Source: Flavobacterium restrictum
GTDB lineage: Bacteria > Bacteroidota > Bacteroidia > Flavobacteriales > Flavobacteriaceae
DNA length: 64,000 nt
Assembly (NCBI RefSeq): GCF_007097245.1
Contig: NZ_VJZT01000001.1
Coordinates: 434,001 to 498,000 of the forward strand
Direction of reading: 5' to 3'
Shown: positions 45,241 to 53,425 of the stretch, in pieces
How the letters are laid out: each line of letters starts with the position of its first letter
Position numbering within the stretch: position 1 is the first letter of the stretch
The notes under the pieces: model-generated
Database searches by the model: none
What the model saw: the letters and a program-made list of their open reading frames with translations, nothing else
What the model was told of the DNA's origin: nothing
Program-made: the position numbers and the translations under genes

Positions 45241-45936
45241 ATGAAAATACTAATCGTACTTACATCGCATTGCAAATTAACCAACACCATCAGAAAAATG
45301 GGTTTTTGTATCGAGGAATTTGCCACTCCATATTATCTATTCAAAGCAACTGAAGCCAAAATTACATTGGCATCCCCAAAGGGTGGACAACCGCTTGTAG
45401 ATCCTAGAAGTGACACCCCCGAAAACCAAACCGAGTCTACAATTAGATACAAAACTGACCAAAAATTGTTGCAATTAATGGCCAATACATACAAATTACA
45501 AGAGGTATTTGCCAAGAATTTTGATGCTGTATTTTGTGTTGGAGGACACGGACCATTATGGGATTTGACCATTGATAAAAATTCTATAAAATTAATTGAA
45601 GATTTTTGGGATGCCAAAAAACCAATAGCAGCTGTTTGTTATGCGCCTTCGGTTTTACTAAATGTCAAAGATAAAAATGGTGCTTTTTTGATAAAAGGAA
45701 AAAAAGTTACTGGTTTTTCAAACACCGAAGAAAAAGCAGCACATCTCGACAAAATTGTTCCCTATTCTCTTGAGGATGAACTTAAAAATAAGGGGGGAAT
45801 TTATTCTAAAAACGACGATTGTAAAAGCTATGTAGTGAAAGATGGCTTGCTAATTACGGGGCAAAATCTTGCCTCGGCAGCTGCTGTTGCCAATGAATTG
45901 TTAGCCGTATTAGATTCAAAAAAAGAACAAAATTAA
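45241..45936 (+). CDS. DJ-1/PfpI-family protein (Hsp31-like)
   Basis: 231 residues of the DJ-1/PfpI class I glutamine-amidotransferase-like family. Seen: KILIVLTSHCKLTNTIRKM, LASPKGGQPLVDPRS, DAVFCVGGHGPLWDL (the acidic and GGHG loop) and the nucleophile elbow AAVCYAPSVLL. The residue after Cys is Tyr instead of the usual His or Gly, so the catalytic detail may differ. It probably acts as glyoxalase III, deglycase or chaperone. The start chosen is the ATG at 45241; earlier in-frame codons overlap the preceding gene. Confidence 0.88.
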   Translation: MKILIVLTSHCKLTNTIRKMGFCIEEFATPYYLFKATEAKITLASPKGGQPLVDPRSDTPENQTESTIRYKTDQKLLQLMANTYKLQEVFAKNFDAVFCVGGHGPLWDLTIDKNSIKLIEDFWDAKKPIAAVCYAPSVLLNVKDKNGAFLIKGKKVTGFSNTEEKAAHLDKIVPYSLEDELKNKGGIYSKNDDCKSYVVKDGLLITGQNLASAAAVANELLAVLDSKKEQN

Positions 45937-45948
45937 AATAAAATAGCA

Positions 45949-46947
45949 ATGAAAACCAAACAAATTGTTCTAGCATCAAGACCAAAAGGAACACCAACAA
46001 CTGCCAATTTTAGAACGGAAACCATAACATTATCCGAAATAAAAAACGGTGAAGTGTTGCTAAAACCAAACTATTTTTCGGTAGATCCCTATATGAGAGG
46101 GCGAATGAACGATGCCAAATCGTATGCGGAACCTTTTCAAATTGATAAACCCATAAACGGAGGTGTAACGGCAACTGTTTTGGAAAGTAAATCTAACAAT
46201 TTTAAAAAAGGAGATTGTGTAGTTGGCATGTTGCCGTGGCAAGTACAATCTGTTGTTTCCGAAAAAGGGTTGCGAAAAATCGATACAAAAGTTGTCCCCG
46301 AAAGCTATTATTTAGGCGTTTTAGGAATGACTGGACTCACCGCCTATTTTGGATTGATGCACATTGGAAAACCCAAAAAAGGCAAAACGGTTGTTGTTTC
46401 TGGTGCTGCAGGTGCTGTAGGAATTGTGGTTGGGCAAATTGCCAAAATTCAAGGATGCCGAGTTATTGGTATTGCGGGTTCCGACGAAAAAGGGAATCTT
46501 TTGAAAGAAAAATTCGGTTTTGACGAAGTTATAAATTATAAAACTACTAAAAATCTAGAAAAAGAAATCGCAAAATTTTGTCCCAATGGTGTCGATATTT
46601 ATTATGACAATGTGGGCGGAGCAATTTCTGATGCCGTTATTGCCAATATTAATTTTAAAGCTCGTATTGCTTTGTGCGGACAAATTTCGCTTTACAATAG
46701 CACCGAAACTCCAGTTGGTCCCAGAATTCAACCCATGCTATTAACCCGAAGTGTGTTGATGCAAGGGTTTATCGTAGGCAATTTTAGCACTGATTTTCCC
46801 GAAGGAATCAAGCATTTAAGTGAATGGGTAAAAGACGGAAAATTAAAATTTACCGAAACTATCGAAAATGGTTTTGACAATTTGCCAGCCGCATTAATTG
46901 GATTGTTTAAAGGCGAAAATACTGGAAAAATGATTGTTAAAGTATAA
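45949..46947 (+). CDS. NADP-dependent medium-chain oxidoreductase (CurA/leukotriene-B4-dehydrogenase-like)
   Basis: 332-residue zinc-independent medium-chain dehydrogenase/reductase. N-terminal substrate domain LLKPNYFSVDPYMRGRMND; Rossmann domain VVSGAAGAVGIVVGQIAKIQ; dinucleotide-binding GIAGSDEKGNLLKEKFGFDE; YYDNVGGAISDAVIANI. These enzymes reduce alpha,beta-unsaturated ketones or aldehydes, which are lipid-peroxidation products, with NADPH. The stress-operon setting fits detoxification. It follows the DJ-1 gene by 12 nt. Confidence 0.9.
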   Translation: MKTKQIVLASRPKGTPTTANFRTETITLSEIKNGEVLLKPNYFSVDPYMRGRMNDAKSYAEPFQIDKPINGGVTATVLESKSNNFKKGDCVVGMLPWQVQSVVSEKGLRKIDTKVVPESYYLGVLGMTGLTAYFGLMHIGKPKKGKTVVVSGAAGAVGIVVGQIAKIQGCRVIGIAGSDEKGNLLKEKFGFDEVINYKTTKNLEKEIAKFCPNGVDIYYDNVGGAISDAVIANINFKARIALCGQISLYNSTETPVGPRIQPMLLTRSVLMQGFIVGNFSTDFPEGIKHLSEWVKDGKLKFTETIENGFDNLPAALIGLFKGENTGKMIVKV

Positions 46948-46985
46948 GTTCCTTGTCCTAAAATTTCATTAAATAATTTCAAATC

Positions 46986-47873
46986 GTGGACTATAAAGAC
47001 TACTACAAAATATTAGAAATAGACAAAAAAGCCACACCCGCCGAAGTGAAAAAGGCCTACCGCACCTTGGCCAAAAAATACCATCCCGACAAAAATTTGG
47101 GCGACAAGAAAGCCGAGGAAAATTTTAAACTAGTCAACGAAGCCAATGAAGTTTTGGGCAATCCCGAAAAACGAAAAAAATACGATGACTTGGGCGAAAA
47201 TTGGCAACAAAACCAGCAGGCTCAAAACCAACAACAAGGTCAAAACAGGCAGTATCGCCAACAAAATCAAGGTTTTGGTGGCGGAAATCAAGAAGATTTC
47301 TCTGATTTTTTCGAGCAGTTTTTTGCCCAACAACGAGGCGGCAATCCGCAACAAAACCAATCCCGAAAAGGAGGCGATTACGAAACCGAAATGGAAATTT
47401 CGCTCGAGGAAGCCTACACAGGAACCAGCCGAATTATTCAATTAGAAAACGAAAAACTTCGCGTTACTACCAAGCCTGGAGCGTATACCGATCAACAATT
47501 GCGCATTAAAAACAAAGGAGCCAAAGGCAGTTCGGATGCGAATCGGGGCGATTTGTTTGTTCGGATTCGAGTTATAGATAACCCAAAGTTCATTCGTAAA
47601 GGCGACGATCTGCATCAAACAGCAACTATCAATTTATATGATGCAATTTTAGGAAATGACATAATTATCGAAACAATATCGGGCAAGTTGAAAATCAAAA
47701 TTCCTGCTGGAACGCAAAACGGAAAAACCATTCGATTGAAAGGAAAAGGAATGCCCGTTTATGAAAAAGCAGGCACTTTTGGCGATTTTTATATGTTGAT
47801 TCAAATAGAAATTCCTATTCAATTGACCGACAAACAAAAAGCATTATTTGAAGAACTGAAAGCCATTTCCTAA
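46986..47873 (+). CDS. cbpA: CbpA-type DnaJ co-chaperone
   Basis: 295-residue class II J-protein with GTG start at 46986. J-domain at 3-70 with the HPD motif in KKYHPDKNLG; then a Gln/Asn-rich linker (QQAQNQQQGQNRQYRQQNQ) in place of the usual Gly/Phe region; then two C-terminal beta domains (GGDYETEMEISLEEAYTGTS, LRIKNKGAKGSS, GDFYMLIQIEIP). No zinc finger, as expected for CbpA. It delivers misfolded clients to DnaK. Paired with the small gene 11 nt downstream. Confidence 0.92.
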   Translation: MDYKDYYKILEIDKKATPAEVKKAYRTLAKKYHPDKNLGDKKAEENFKLVNEANEVLGNPEKRKKYDDLGENWQQNQQAQNQQQGQNRQYRQQNQGFGGGNQEDFSDFFEQFFAQQRGGNPQQNQSRKGGDYETEMEISLEEAYTGTSRIIQLENEKLRVTTKPGAYTDQQLRIKNKGAKGSSDANRGDLFVRIRVIDNPKFIRKGDDLHQTATINLYDAILGNDIIIETISGKLKIKIPAGTQNGKTIRLKGKGMPVYEKAGTFGDFYMLIQIEIPIQLTDKQKALFEELKAIS

Positions 47874-47884
47874 ACTATTTTACA

Positions 47885-48241
47885 ATGAAAAAACACGTCC
47901 TTGTTCCGTACGTTACCCAAAATTATTTGGCTTTTTTGACCCCATTAAAAGAGTCTATTTTGCACGCCAACTTGCACTATTCGACTTTTAATTTGAAATT
48001 AATTCAAGAAATAGCCGACGACGAAATGGACGAAGCCATAAAAAACGCCCTCTCGATTTGCTATTTAGTGGGTATCGAAAGCAAACTACACTTCAAGAAA
48101 ATCTATGTATTTGATGCCCAAACCAACACCATCCACACCGATTGGCGCATGAGCAAAAAAGGGTTCAATTTGGTGGCCATGCAGTTTCAAAAACTCAATC
48201 AAAAAAAAGCAATATGGTTGTGGCAACTGGCGGATATATAA
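47885..48241 (+). CDS. Hypothetical protein following cbpA
   Basis: 118 residues with no signal peptide or clear domain. Segments such as VPYVTQNYLAFLTPLKESIL, ALSICYLVGIESKLHFKKIY and TDWRMSKKGFNLVAMQFQKL suggest a compact alpha/beta fold. In enterobacteria cbpA is followed by the modulator cbpM, but this protein does not visibly share the CbpM pattern; a modulator role would be inference from position only. Confidence 0.65.
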   Translation: MKKHVLVPYVTQNYLAFLTPLKESILHANLHYSTFNLKLIQEIADDEMDEAIKNALSICYLVGIESKLHFKKIYVFDAQTNTIHTDWRMSKKGFNLVAMQFQKLNQKKAIWLWQLADI

Positions 48242-48441
48242 GTAAGTCGAAAGTTTAAAAGTGGTAAAGTCAAATGAAGTAATATTGATGTTAATTATTC
48301 AAAATCAGTATATTACTTAATTTTATCTAGTTTTAAAACACGACATTATACGATGATTGCTATTTAGCTTAAAAAAAAATGACTAATTACAGCAAAAATC
48401 AAGAATCACAAAAAAAATATCTAACAATCAAAAATAAAACA

Positions 48442-48837
48442 ATGAAAACACTAAAAAAATTAGGCATTTGGATGGATCATTCGAATGCGCATTTAATCGA
48501 ATTTTCTTCGGAAGTAAAAGAAACTAAAACCATTACTTCCGATTTTACTTTTCAAGACAAAGTAGAAACGTTGCAACGCAGCGAAAGCGAAATGCACAAC
48601 AAAGAACAGCACAAACACGCCACTTTTTATAAAAATTTAGCTGCGGTTATCCAAAATTTCGATGAGGTACTTCTGTTTGGACCAACAGATGCCAAAGTTG
48701 AATTGTTTCATTTTTTGAAAAAAGATCATAAATACGATACAATTATAATCGAAGTAAAAAACGCCGATAAAATGACCGATACCGAGCAGCATCATTTTGT
48801 TCGAGATTATTTTAAACGATTGGAATTTAGACCTTAA
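48442..48837 (+). CDS. Small alpha/beta protein, possibly release-factor-like
   Basis: 131 residues starting LGIWMDHSNAHLIEF, with a Rossmann-like central part (FDEVLLFGPTDAKVELFHFL, YDTIIIEVKNADKM) and a helical end (TEQHHFVRDYFKRLEF). The first strand and FGP segment recall eRF1-type release-factor domains found in bacterial stress loci, but I cannot confirm this. The ATG at 48442 is used; a start at 48379 would add 21 polar residues. A degenerate two-box-like sequence lies at 48303-48367. Confidence 0.62.
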   Translation: MKTLKKLGIWMDHSNAHLIEFSSEVKETKTITSDFTFQDKVETLQRSESEMHNKEQHKHATFYKNLAAVIQNFDEVLLFGPTDAKVELFHFLKKDHKYDTIIIEVKNADKMTDTEQHHFVRDYFKRLEFRP

Positions 48838-48904
48838 TTTCAAAAATAAAATAAAGAGTTCTTTAAAATTTTTCAATCTTTTATATTAAATATTAGAAGT
48901 ATAA

Positions 48905-49510
48905 TTACAAATAATTGACTTGTAAAACCTTCAAATTGGCATCAAAAACATACTTTTTTGGGATACCCGTTGGAATGTTCAAATTTGAAATATGTTCAGG
49001 GCTAATATGCTCTAAATACATCACTAAAGCCCGCAAACTATTGCCGTGAGCCACAATCAAAATGGTTTGATCCAATTTTAATTGTGGCTCAATTGCGTGT
49101 TGATAAAACGGAATCGTTCGCTTGAAAGTGTCTTCTAAACTTTCGCCATTGGGCGGACGAATGGCATAACTTCTTCGCCAAATTTCGACTTGCTTCAATC
49201 CATATTTTGCAATGGTTTCGTCTTTATTCAAACCTTGCAAACTACCGTAATCTCTTTCGTTCAAAGCTTTGTCAAGAATGATGGGAATGTTATTTTGATG
49301 GATTTCCTCCAGAATAATTCGCAAACTTTCCTGCGCTCTTTTCAATGTCGAAGTATAGGCAAAATCAAATGTGTAACCCACCAATTTTTGTCCAGCCCAT
49401 TGCGCTTCTTTTGCGCCCAATGCGGTCAAACCAATGTCCAAACTGCCTGTAAAACGGTTTTCGAGATTGTAAATCGATTGTCCGTGGCGGATTAAAATGA
49501 GTGTTGCCAT
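48905..49510 (-). CDS. gpmA: 2,3-bisphosphoglycerate-dependent phosphoglycerate mutase
   Basis: 201-residue histidine-phosphatase-fold phosphoglycerate mutase. Phospho-His in LIRHGQSIYNLENRFTG, the ERDYGSLQGLNKDE segment, the second His in LIVAHGNSLRALVMYL. It interconverts 3- and 2-phosphoglycerate in glycolysis. It is shorter than the 230-250 of classical GpmA but has all catalytic residues, so a related broad phosphatase is possible. It is divergent from dps with a shared upstream region. Confidence 0.85.
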   Translation of the reverse strand: MATLILIRHGQSIYNLENRFTGSLDIGLTALGAKEAQWAGQKLVGYTFDFAYTSTLKRAQESLRIILEEIHQNNIPIILDKALNERDYGSLQGLNKDETIAKYGLKQVEIWRRSYAIRPPNGESLEDTFKRTIPFYQHAIEPQLKLDQTILIVAHGNSLRALVMYLEHISPEHISNLNIPTGIPKKYVFDANLKVLQVNYL

Positions 49511-49566
49511 ACCTTTTTATTTATTTGATATAAAGATAACTAAACTCCTCATAATCAATTAAAAAA

Positions 49567-49632
49567 CTATGAATTATACAAGATTCCATTCTTTTTGTAT
49601 AACAAAAAAACAGTTTTTGATTGGCAACTTTG
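49567..49632 (+). promoter_or_regulatory. Two-box promoter, site 5 (dps)
   Basis: CTATGAAT, box ATTATACAAG (49573-49582), box TTGTATAAC (49595-49603) and CAACTTTG at 49625-49632, the same offset as the other sites. The ATG of dps is 25 nt downstream. Confidence 0.65.
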
Positions 49633-49656
49633 TGGTTATAAATTAAAAATTTTATT

Positions 49657-50130
49657 ATGAAACCAAACATCGGAATTACAGAAAAAAACACGGAGGCAGT
49701 AGCTAATTATTTGCAGAAATTATTGGCAGATGAATTTGTACTTTATACCAAAACCAAAAACGCACACTGGAATATAGAAGGTGCCGATTTTTATGATGTT
49801 CATAAATTTTTTGAATCACAATTTGGTCAAATTGACGAAATTACGGATAACATTGCCGAGCGAATTCGTGCCATTGGGCATTATACCGCCTCATCATTGA
49901 AAAATTTTTTAAGTTTGACACATCTTTCAGAAGTTACGGAACATCAAAATGATAGTCAAGGTTTTATGCGTGAATTGTTAGAAAGTCACGAAAGTATTAT
50001 CCTTTATATTCGAGAAATTATTACGCCTATTAGCGATGATTTTAAGGATTTAGGCACCGCCGATTTTGTAACTGGACTTATAGTAACCCACGAAAAAATG
50101 GCTTGGTTTTTAAGAGCGCATTTAAAATAA
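49657..50130 (+). CDS. dps: Dps-family DNA-protection ferritin
   Basis: 157-residue Dps protein forming a 12-mer that oxidises Fe2+ with H2O2 and protects DNA. The ferroxidase ligands at the dimer interface are visible in TKNAHWNIEGADFYDVHKFF and QIDEITDNIAERIRAIG. Length and helices fit the family. It is controlled by a two-box promoter and begins a group with the FMN reductase and a membrane protein. Confidence 0.95.
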   Translation: MKPNIGITEKNTEAVANYLQKLLADEFVLYTKTKNAHWNIEGADFYDVHKFFESQFGQIDEITDNIAERIRAIGHYTASSLKNFLSLTHLSEVTEHQNDSQGFMRELLESHESIILYIREIITPISDDFKDLGTADFVTGLIVTHEKMAWFLRAHLK

Positions 50131-50142
50131 AAACTCAAAATC

Positions 50143-50691
50143 ATGCACATTTCAATTCTATCATCAAGTATCAGAACAGGTCGAAAAAGCCACAATATAG
50201 CCCTTTATTTCCAACACTTTTTAAACGAAAATAGGCTAGCAACCGTCGAAATTTTGGATCTGGCATCCTATAATTTTCCACTTTTTGAATCCCCACTAAA
50301 ATACCAACCCAATCCGAGTAGGATTGCATTGGAATTTAAAAGTAAAATTGTTGCTTCGGACGGAATTATCATTGTAACTCCAGAGTACAATGGCAGTATT
50401 CCTGCCAGTTTAAAAAATGCAATCGATTTATTGTACGAAGAATGGCAAGGAAAACCCATTGCTTTTTCGACGGCTTCGTCAGGCGATTTTGGTGGGTTGC
50501 AAGCAATCACCCATTTGCAATTTATATTTTGGAAAATTGGTGCGCTGTGTGTTTCTAAAAACTTTCCAGTATCCAAAGTTCAAGAGAAATTTGACGAATT
50601 TGGTCTTCCAATTGACCCTCAAGAAATGGATGAATTTGCACAAATTTTTATCGATAATTTTTTGAAATGTGTTGAAGTAAGTCAAAAATAA
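50143..50691 (+). CDS. NADPH-dependent FMN reductase-like protein
   Basis: 182-residue flavodoxin-fold protein of the NADPH-FMN reductase family. FMN-phosphate loop near SSSIRTGRKSHNIA; VTPEYNGSIPASLKNAIDLL is the hallmark stretch; STASSGDFGGLQAI follows. It reduces FMN or quinones with NAD(P)H, limiting oxidative damage. It starts 12 nt after dps and its stop overlaps the next start by one base. Confidence 0.9.
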   Translation: MHISILSSSIRTGRKSHNIALYFQHFLNENRLATVEILDLASYNFPLFESPLKYQPNPSRIALEFKSKIVASDGIIIVTPEYNGSIPASLKNAIDLLYEEWQGKPIAFSTASSGDFGGLQAITHLQFIFWKIGALCVSKNFPVSKVQEKFDEFGLPIDPQEMDEFAQIFIDNFLKCVEVSQK

Positions 50692-51077
50692 TGGATTTGG
50701 CTACCCAATTAATCTGGCTTTTTGTACTTGCAATTCCCATTGCCTGTGTGGCTTGGACGGTTACGCACGAGGAAATTTTCAAAGAGCCACGAGATTTTTG
50801 TGTTCGGAAAAGTCAAAATTCCAAAACAATAGTGCAGCGCAAACTATTCTATCTTTTTACTTGCGAATATTGTTTTAGTCATTATGTGAGCTTGTTTTTC
50901 ATCTTTTTCACGGACTTTAAATTGCTTTTAGACGATTGGCGAGGTTATGCCATTGCGCTGTTTTCGTTGGTTTGGATTGCCAATGTTTATATGAGTCTTT
51001 TTGCTTTTATTCGGCAAGATATTAAAAGAGAAAAATGTGAAATTGAAGAAATTCAAAGTCATACAAAAAAATTATAG
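50691..51077 (+). CDS. Small membrane protein with a cysteine pair
   Basis: 128 residues with two or three helices (LIWLFVLAIPIACVAWTV, YVSLFFIFFTDFKLLL, YAIALFSLVWIANVYMSL) and a CEYC motif just before the second helix. No named family recognised. TAATG overlap with the FMN reductase gene implies translational coupling, so it may serve a redox role at the membrane; that is inference. Confidence 0.75.
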   Translation: MDLATQLIWLFVLAIPIACVAWTVTHEEIFKEPRDFCVRKSQNSKTIVQRKLFYLFTCEYCFSHYVSLFFIFFTDFKLLLDDWRGYAIALFSLVWIANVYMSLFAFIRQDIKREKCEIEEIQSHTKKL

Positions 51078-51105
51078 CAAACCCATTCCAAAAAAAATCC
51101 AAAAT

Positions 51106-51171
51106 CTAGGAATATTACAACTTATTCTAAAAGTTATATAACAGTTTAAAACCCTAATATATAGAATTTTA
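51106..51171 (+). promoter_or_regulatory. Two-box promoter, site 6 (PA2169-type gene)
   Basis: CTAGGAAT, degenerate box TATTACAAC (51113-51121), TTATATAAC (51134-51142) and GAATTTTA at 51164-51171. 30 of 37 positions match site 1 at 26401, and 27 of 37 match site 3 at 36381. Confidence 0.68.
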
Positions 51172-51205
51172 CAAAACAAAATAACAAACTTTAAATCATA
51201 TAAAA

Positions 51206-51679
51206 ATGGAAAACGAGAACATAATTGAAGTATTAAACTCCTTAATTATAATCAATAACGACCGAATCGAGGGTTATAAAACCGCCGAAGCAGAGGCCAA
51301 AGAAACCGATTTGAAAATGCTTTTTGGAGATTTGATGGAAACCAGCGTACAAAACCGAAAAGAGTTAGTCGCCGAGGTAACTCGATTGGGAGCAACTCCA
51401 GATGAAGGCACGCGAGTTACCGGAAAATTCTTTAGAGTTTGGATGGATGTCAAAGCCGCTTTTACAGGAAGCGATCGAAAAGCAATTCTGGATTCCTGCG
51501 AATATGGCGAAGATGTAATTCTTGATACCTACAAGAAAATCCTAATTCAAGATCATCAAGAAGTTCGTCCAAGAGAACAAGATATGCTCAACAAACACTA
51601 TGCGTTGCTCAAAGCAGATCACGACAAAGTGAAACAATTGCGTGATATCATTGCCAACGAAAAAAGACTTCAAGAATAG
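51206..51679 (+). CDS. PA2169-family four-helix-bundle protein (DUF2383)
   Basis: 157-residue ferritin-like four-helix bundle of the PA2169/DUF2383 family. Seen: NSLIIINNDRIEGYKTAEAE, the Glu-rich helix ETDLKMLFGDLMETSVQNRK, and KKILIQDHQEVRPREQDML. Members appear in stress and stationary-phase clusters; their biochemical role is unknown. It has one of the clearest two-box promoters. Confidence 0.88.
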   Translation: MENENIIEVLNSLIIINNDRIEGYKTAEAEAKETDLKMLFGDLMETSVQNRKELVAEVTRLGATPDEGTRVTGKFFRVWMDVKAAFTGSDRKAILDSCEYGEDVILDTYKKILIQDHQEVRPREQDMLNKHYALLKADHDKVKQLRDIIANEKRLQE

Positions 51680-51729
51680 TTGGTAATCGTTTTTAACTAA
51701 ATTGTCCATTTTGATTAAAAACGAGTACT

Positions 51730-51796
51730 AAATAGTATTTGTCAAGAGAAGAAGTTGTCACCAAAATAAAAGTTTTGGTACTAACAAATACTATTT
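51730..51796. repeat. Nested hairpin downstream of the PA2169-type gene
   Basis: Outer arms AAATAGTATTTGT (51730-51742) and ACAAATACTATTT (51784-51796) are perfect complements; an inner stem ACCAAAA/TTTTGGT lies at 51760-51779. Possibly part of the terminator of the preceding gene. Confidence 0.7.
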
Positions 51797-51801
51797 TTTT
51801 T

Positions 51802-51834
51802 AACCTACACGTTTTTTTATATCGTGTAGGTTTT
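51802..51834 (+). terminator. Intrinsic terminator
   Basis: AACCTACACG (51802-51811) pairs with CGTGTAGGTT (51823-51832) and runs into TTT. It separates the PA2169-type gene from the mlaE-like operon. Confidence 0.85.
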
Positions 51835-51850
51835 CTTAATAACAGCCATT

Positions 51851-52612
51851 ATGATCCAATCCTACTTTAAAGATATTTGCGAAGAAACTGGAAATTTTGC
51901 CCTTTTTGGGGGACGATTTTTCCGAGAAATTGTCAAACTTCCGTTTCAAATCAACGAGTTTTTTCGGCAATGTTATGCCATTGGCTATAAATCCTTGCCT
52001 TTGGTTTCCATCACTGGTTTTATAATGGGATTGGTTTTGACCATTCAATCCCGTCCTACAATGACCAAGTTTGGAGCCGAAAGTTGGTTGCCCAGCATGG
52101 TTTCGTTATCCTTGATTCGAGAAATTGCCCCCGTGATTACTGCCTTGATTTGTGCTGGCAAAATAGCCTCGGGAATAGGAGCTGAATTGGGCTCGATGAA
52201 AGTTACCGAACAAATAGACGCTATGGAAGTTTCGGCCATAAATCCCTATAAATACTTGGTGGTGACCCGCATTTTAGCAACCACTTTAATGGTACCAATA
52301 TTAGTTATTTATGCCGATTTTGTGGGTGTTTTTGGAGGATATATCGGTTTCAACGTACACGGCGATATGGGATTGTACCGCTATTTTTCGGATGTTTTTG
52401 AGCATTTGGAATTTCTCGATTTGATGCCTGCCGTAATCAAAACCTTTTTCTTTGGTTTTTTTATAGGTTTAATAGGCTGTTACAAAGGATTTAATGCCTC
52501 CAGCGGAACCGCAAGCGTAGGTATTGCTGCCAACGAAGCCGTGGTTTCGGCATCGCTCGCCATCTTTATTATCGATATGATGGCGGTGCAACTAACCGAT
52601 TTGTTTTTTTAG
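51851..52612 (+). CDS. mlaE: MlaE-family ABC transporter permease
   Basis: 253-residue lipid-transport permease of the MlaE family with about five helices. Hallmarks: ALICAGKIASGIGAELGSMK, VTEQIDAMEVSAINPYKYLV and FFIGLIGCYKGFNASSGTAS. In an outer-membrane bacterium it maintains lipid asymmetry by moving phospholipid with the ATPase and MCE protein encoded next. The ATPase gene begins 5 nt downstream. Confidence 0.92.
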   Translation: MIQSYFKDICEETGNFALFGGRFFREIVKLPFQINEFFRQCYAIGYKSLPLVSITGFIMGLVLTIQSRPTMTKFGAESWLPSMVSLSLIREIAPVITALICAGKIASGIGAELGSMKVTEQIDAMEVSAINPYKYLVVTRILATTLMVPILVIYADFVGVFGGYIGFNVHGDMGLYRYFSDVFEHLEFLDLMPAVIKTFFFGFFIGLIGCYKGFNASSGTASVGIAANEAVVSASLAIFIIDMMAVQLTDLFF

Positions 52613-52617
52613 AAATT

Positions 52618-53352
52618 ATGCCAAACGAAACCATCATATCCATCAAAAACCTATGGAAATCATTCGGAAAAAATGACGTCTTAAAAGGCGTAAATCTCAC
52701 TGTAAACAAAGGCGAAGATTTGGTAATTCTAGGACGTTCAGGCTCTGGAAAATCGGTTACTATAAAATGTTTGGTCGGCTTGGTCGAAGCCGATAAAGGC
52801 AAAATAGCAGTTTTTGGAACCGATATTACCAACCTTAAAAACGAAGAATTGAACAAAATCCGAGTTCGAGTAGGATTTATGTTCCAAAACGGCGCCTTGT
52901 ACGACTCCATGTCGGTGCGACAAAATCTGGCTTTTACGCTAAAACACCACACCAAAGATTTATCTGATGAAGAAATCGAAAAAAAAATCATCGAAGCCCT
53001 AGAAAATGTGGGTTTAAAGGAAGCCATCGACACCATGCCAGCCGAATTATCGGGCGGTATGCGCAAGCGAATAGGACTCGCTAGAACGCTCATCATAAAC
53101 CCCGAAATCATTTTGTATGACGAACCAACCTCTGGTTTGGACACCATAACGTCACGAGAAATTAGTGAATTGATTCTTTCGGTACAAAAAAAATACAAAA
53201 CCACATCCATCATCATCACCCACGATATGGCTTGTGCTAAAATGACCGGAAACCGAATTATGATTCTCAAAGACGGCGTAATCAATGCCGAAGGAACCTA
53301 TGATGAATTAGAAAAAAGCGAAGACGAATGGGTGCGGTCGTTTTTTATATAA
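52618..53352 (+). CDS. mlaF: MlaF-family ABC ATPase
   Basis: 244-residue ATP-binding subunit. Walker A GRSGSGKSVT, Q-loop in GFMFQNGALYDSM, signature LSGGMRKR, Walker B IILYDEPTSGLD, switch His in IIITHDMACAKM. It powers the MlaE-type permease. It lies in an operon with the permease and the MCE protein. Confidence 0.93.
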   Translation: MPNETIISIKNLWKSFGKNDVLKGVNLTVNKGEDLVILGRSGSGKSVTIKCLVGLVEADKGKIAVFGTDITNLKNEELNKIRVRVGFMFQNGALYDSMSVRQNLAFTLKHHTKDLSDEEIEKKIIEALENVGLKEAIDTMPAELSGGMRKRIGLARTLIINPEIILYDEPTSGLDTITSREISELILSVQKKYKTTSIIITHDMACAKMTGNRIMILKDGVINAEGTYDELEKSEDEWVRSFFI

Positions 53353-53376
53353 TCCCATCAACCCTTTCAACCCTCA

Positions 53377-53407
53377 ACCCTGTCAGGGTTTTGAACCCTG
53401 ACAGGGT
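53377..53407. repeat. Solo CCCTGTCAGGG palindrome
   Basis: Perfect 14-bp stem (53377-53390/53394-53407) with the same TTG loop and the same sequence as the core of the hairpin inside framework copy B (40821-40859). Sits in the 73-nt gap between the ATPase and MCE genes. Confidence 0.88.
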
Positions 53408-53425
53408 ATTAAACAAATAAAAATT

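Noticed and set aside
48303..48367. Eighth two-box promoter upstream of the 131-residue protein
   Set aside because: TTTTAAAAC and TATTTAGC lie at the right offsets, but the first box is poor and the match could be chance in AT-rich DNA.
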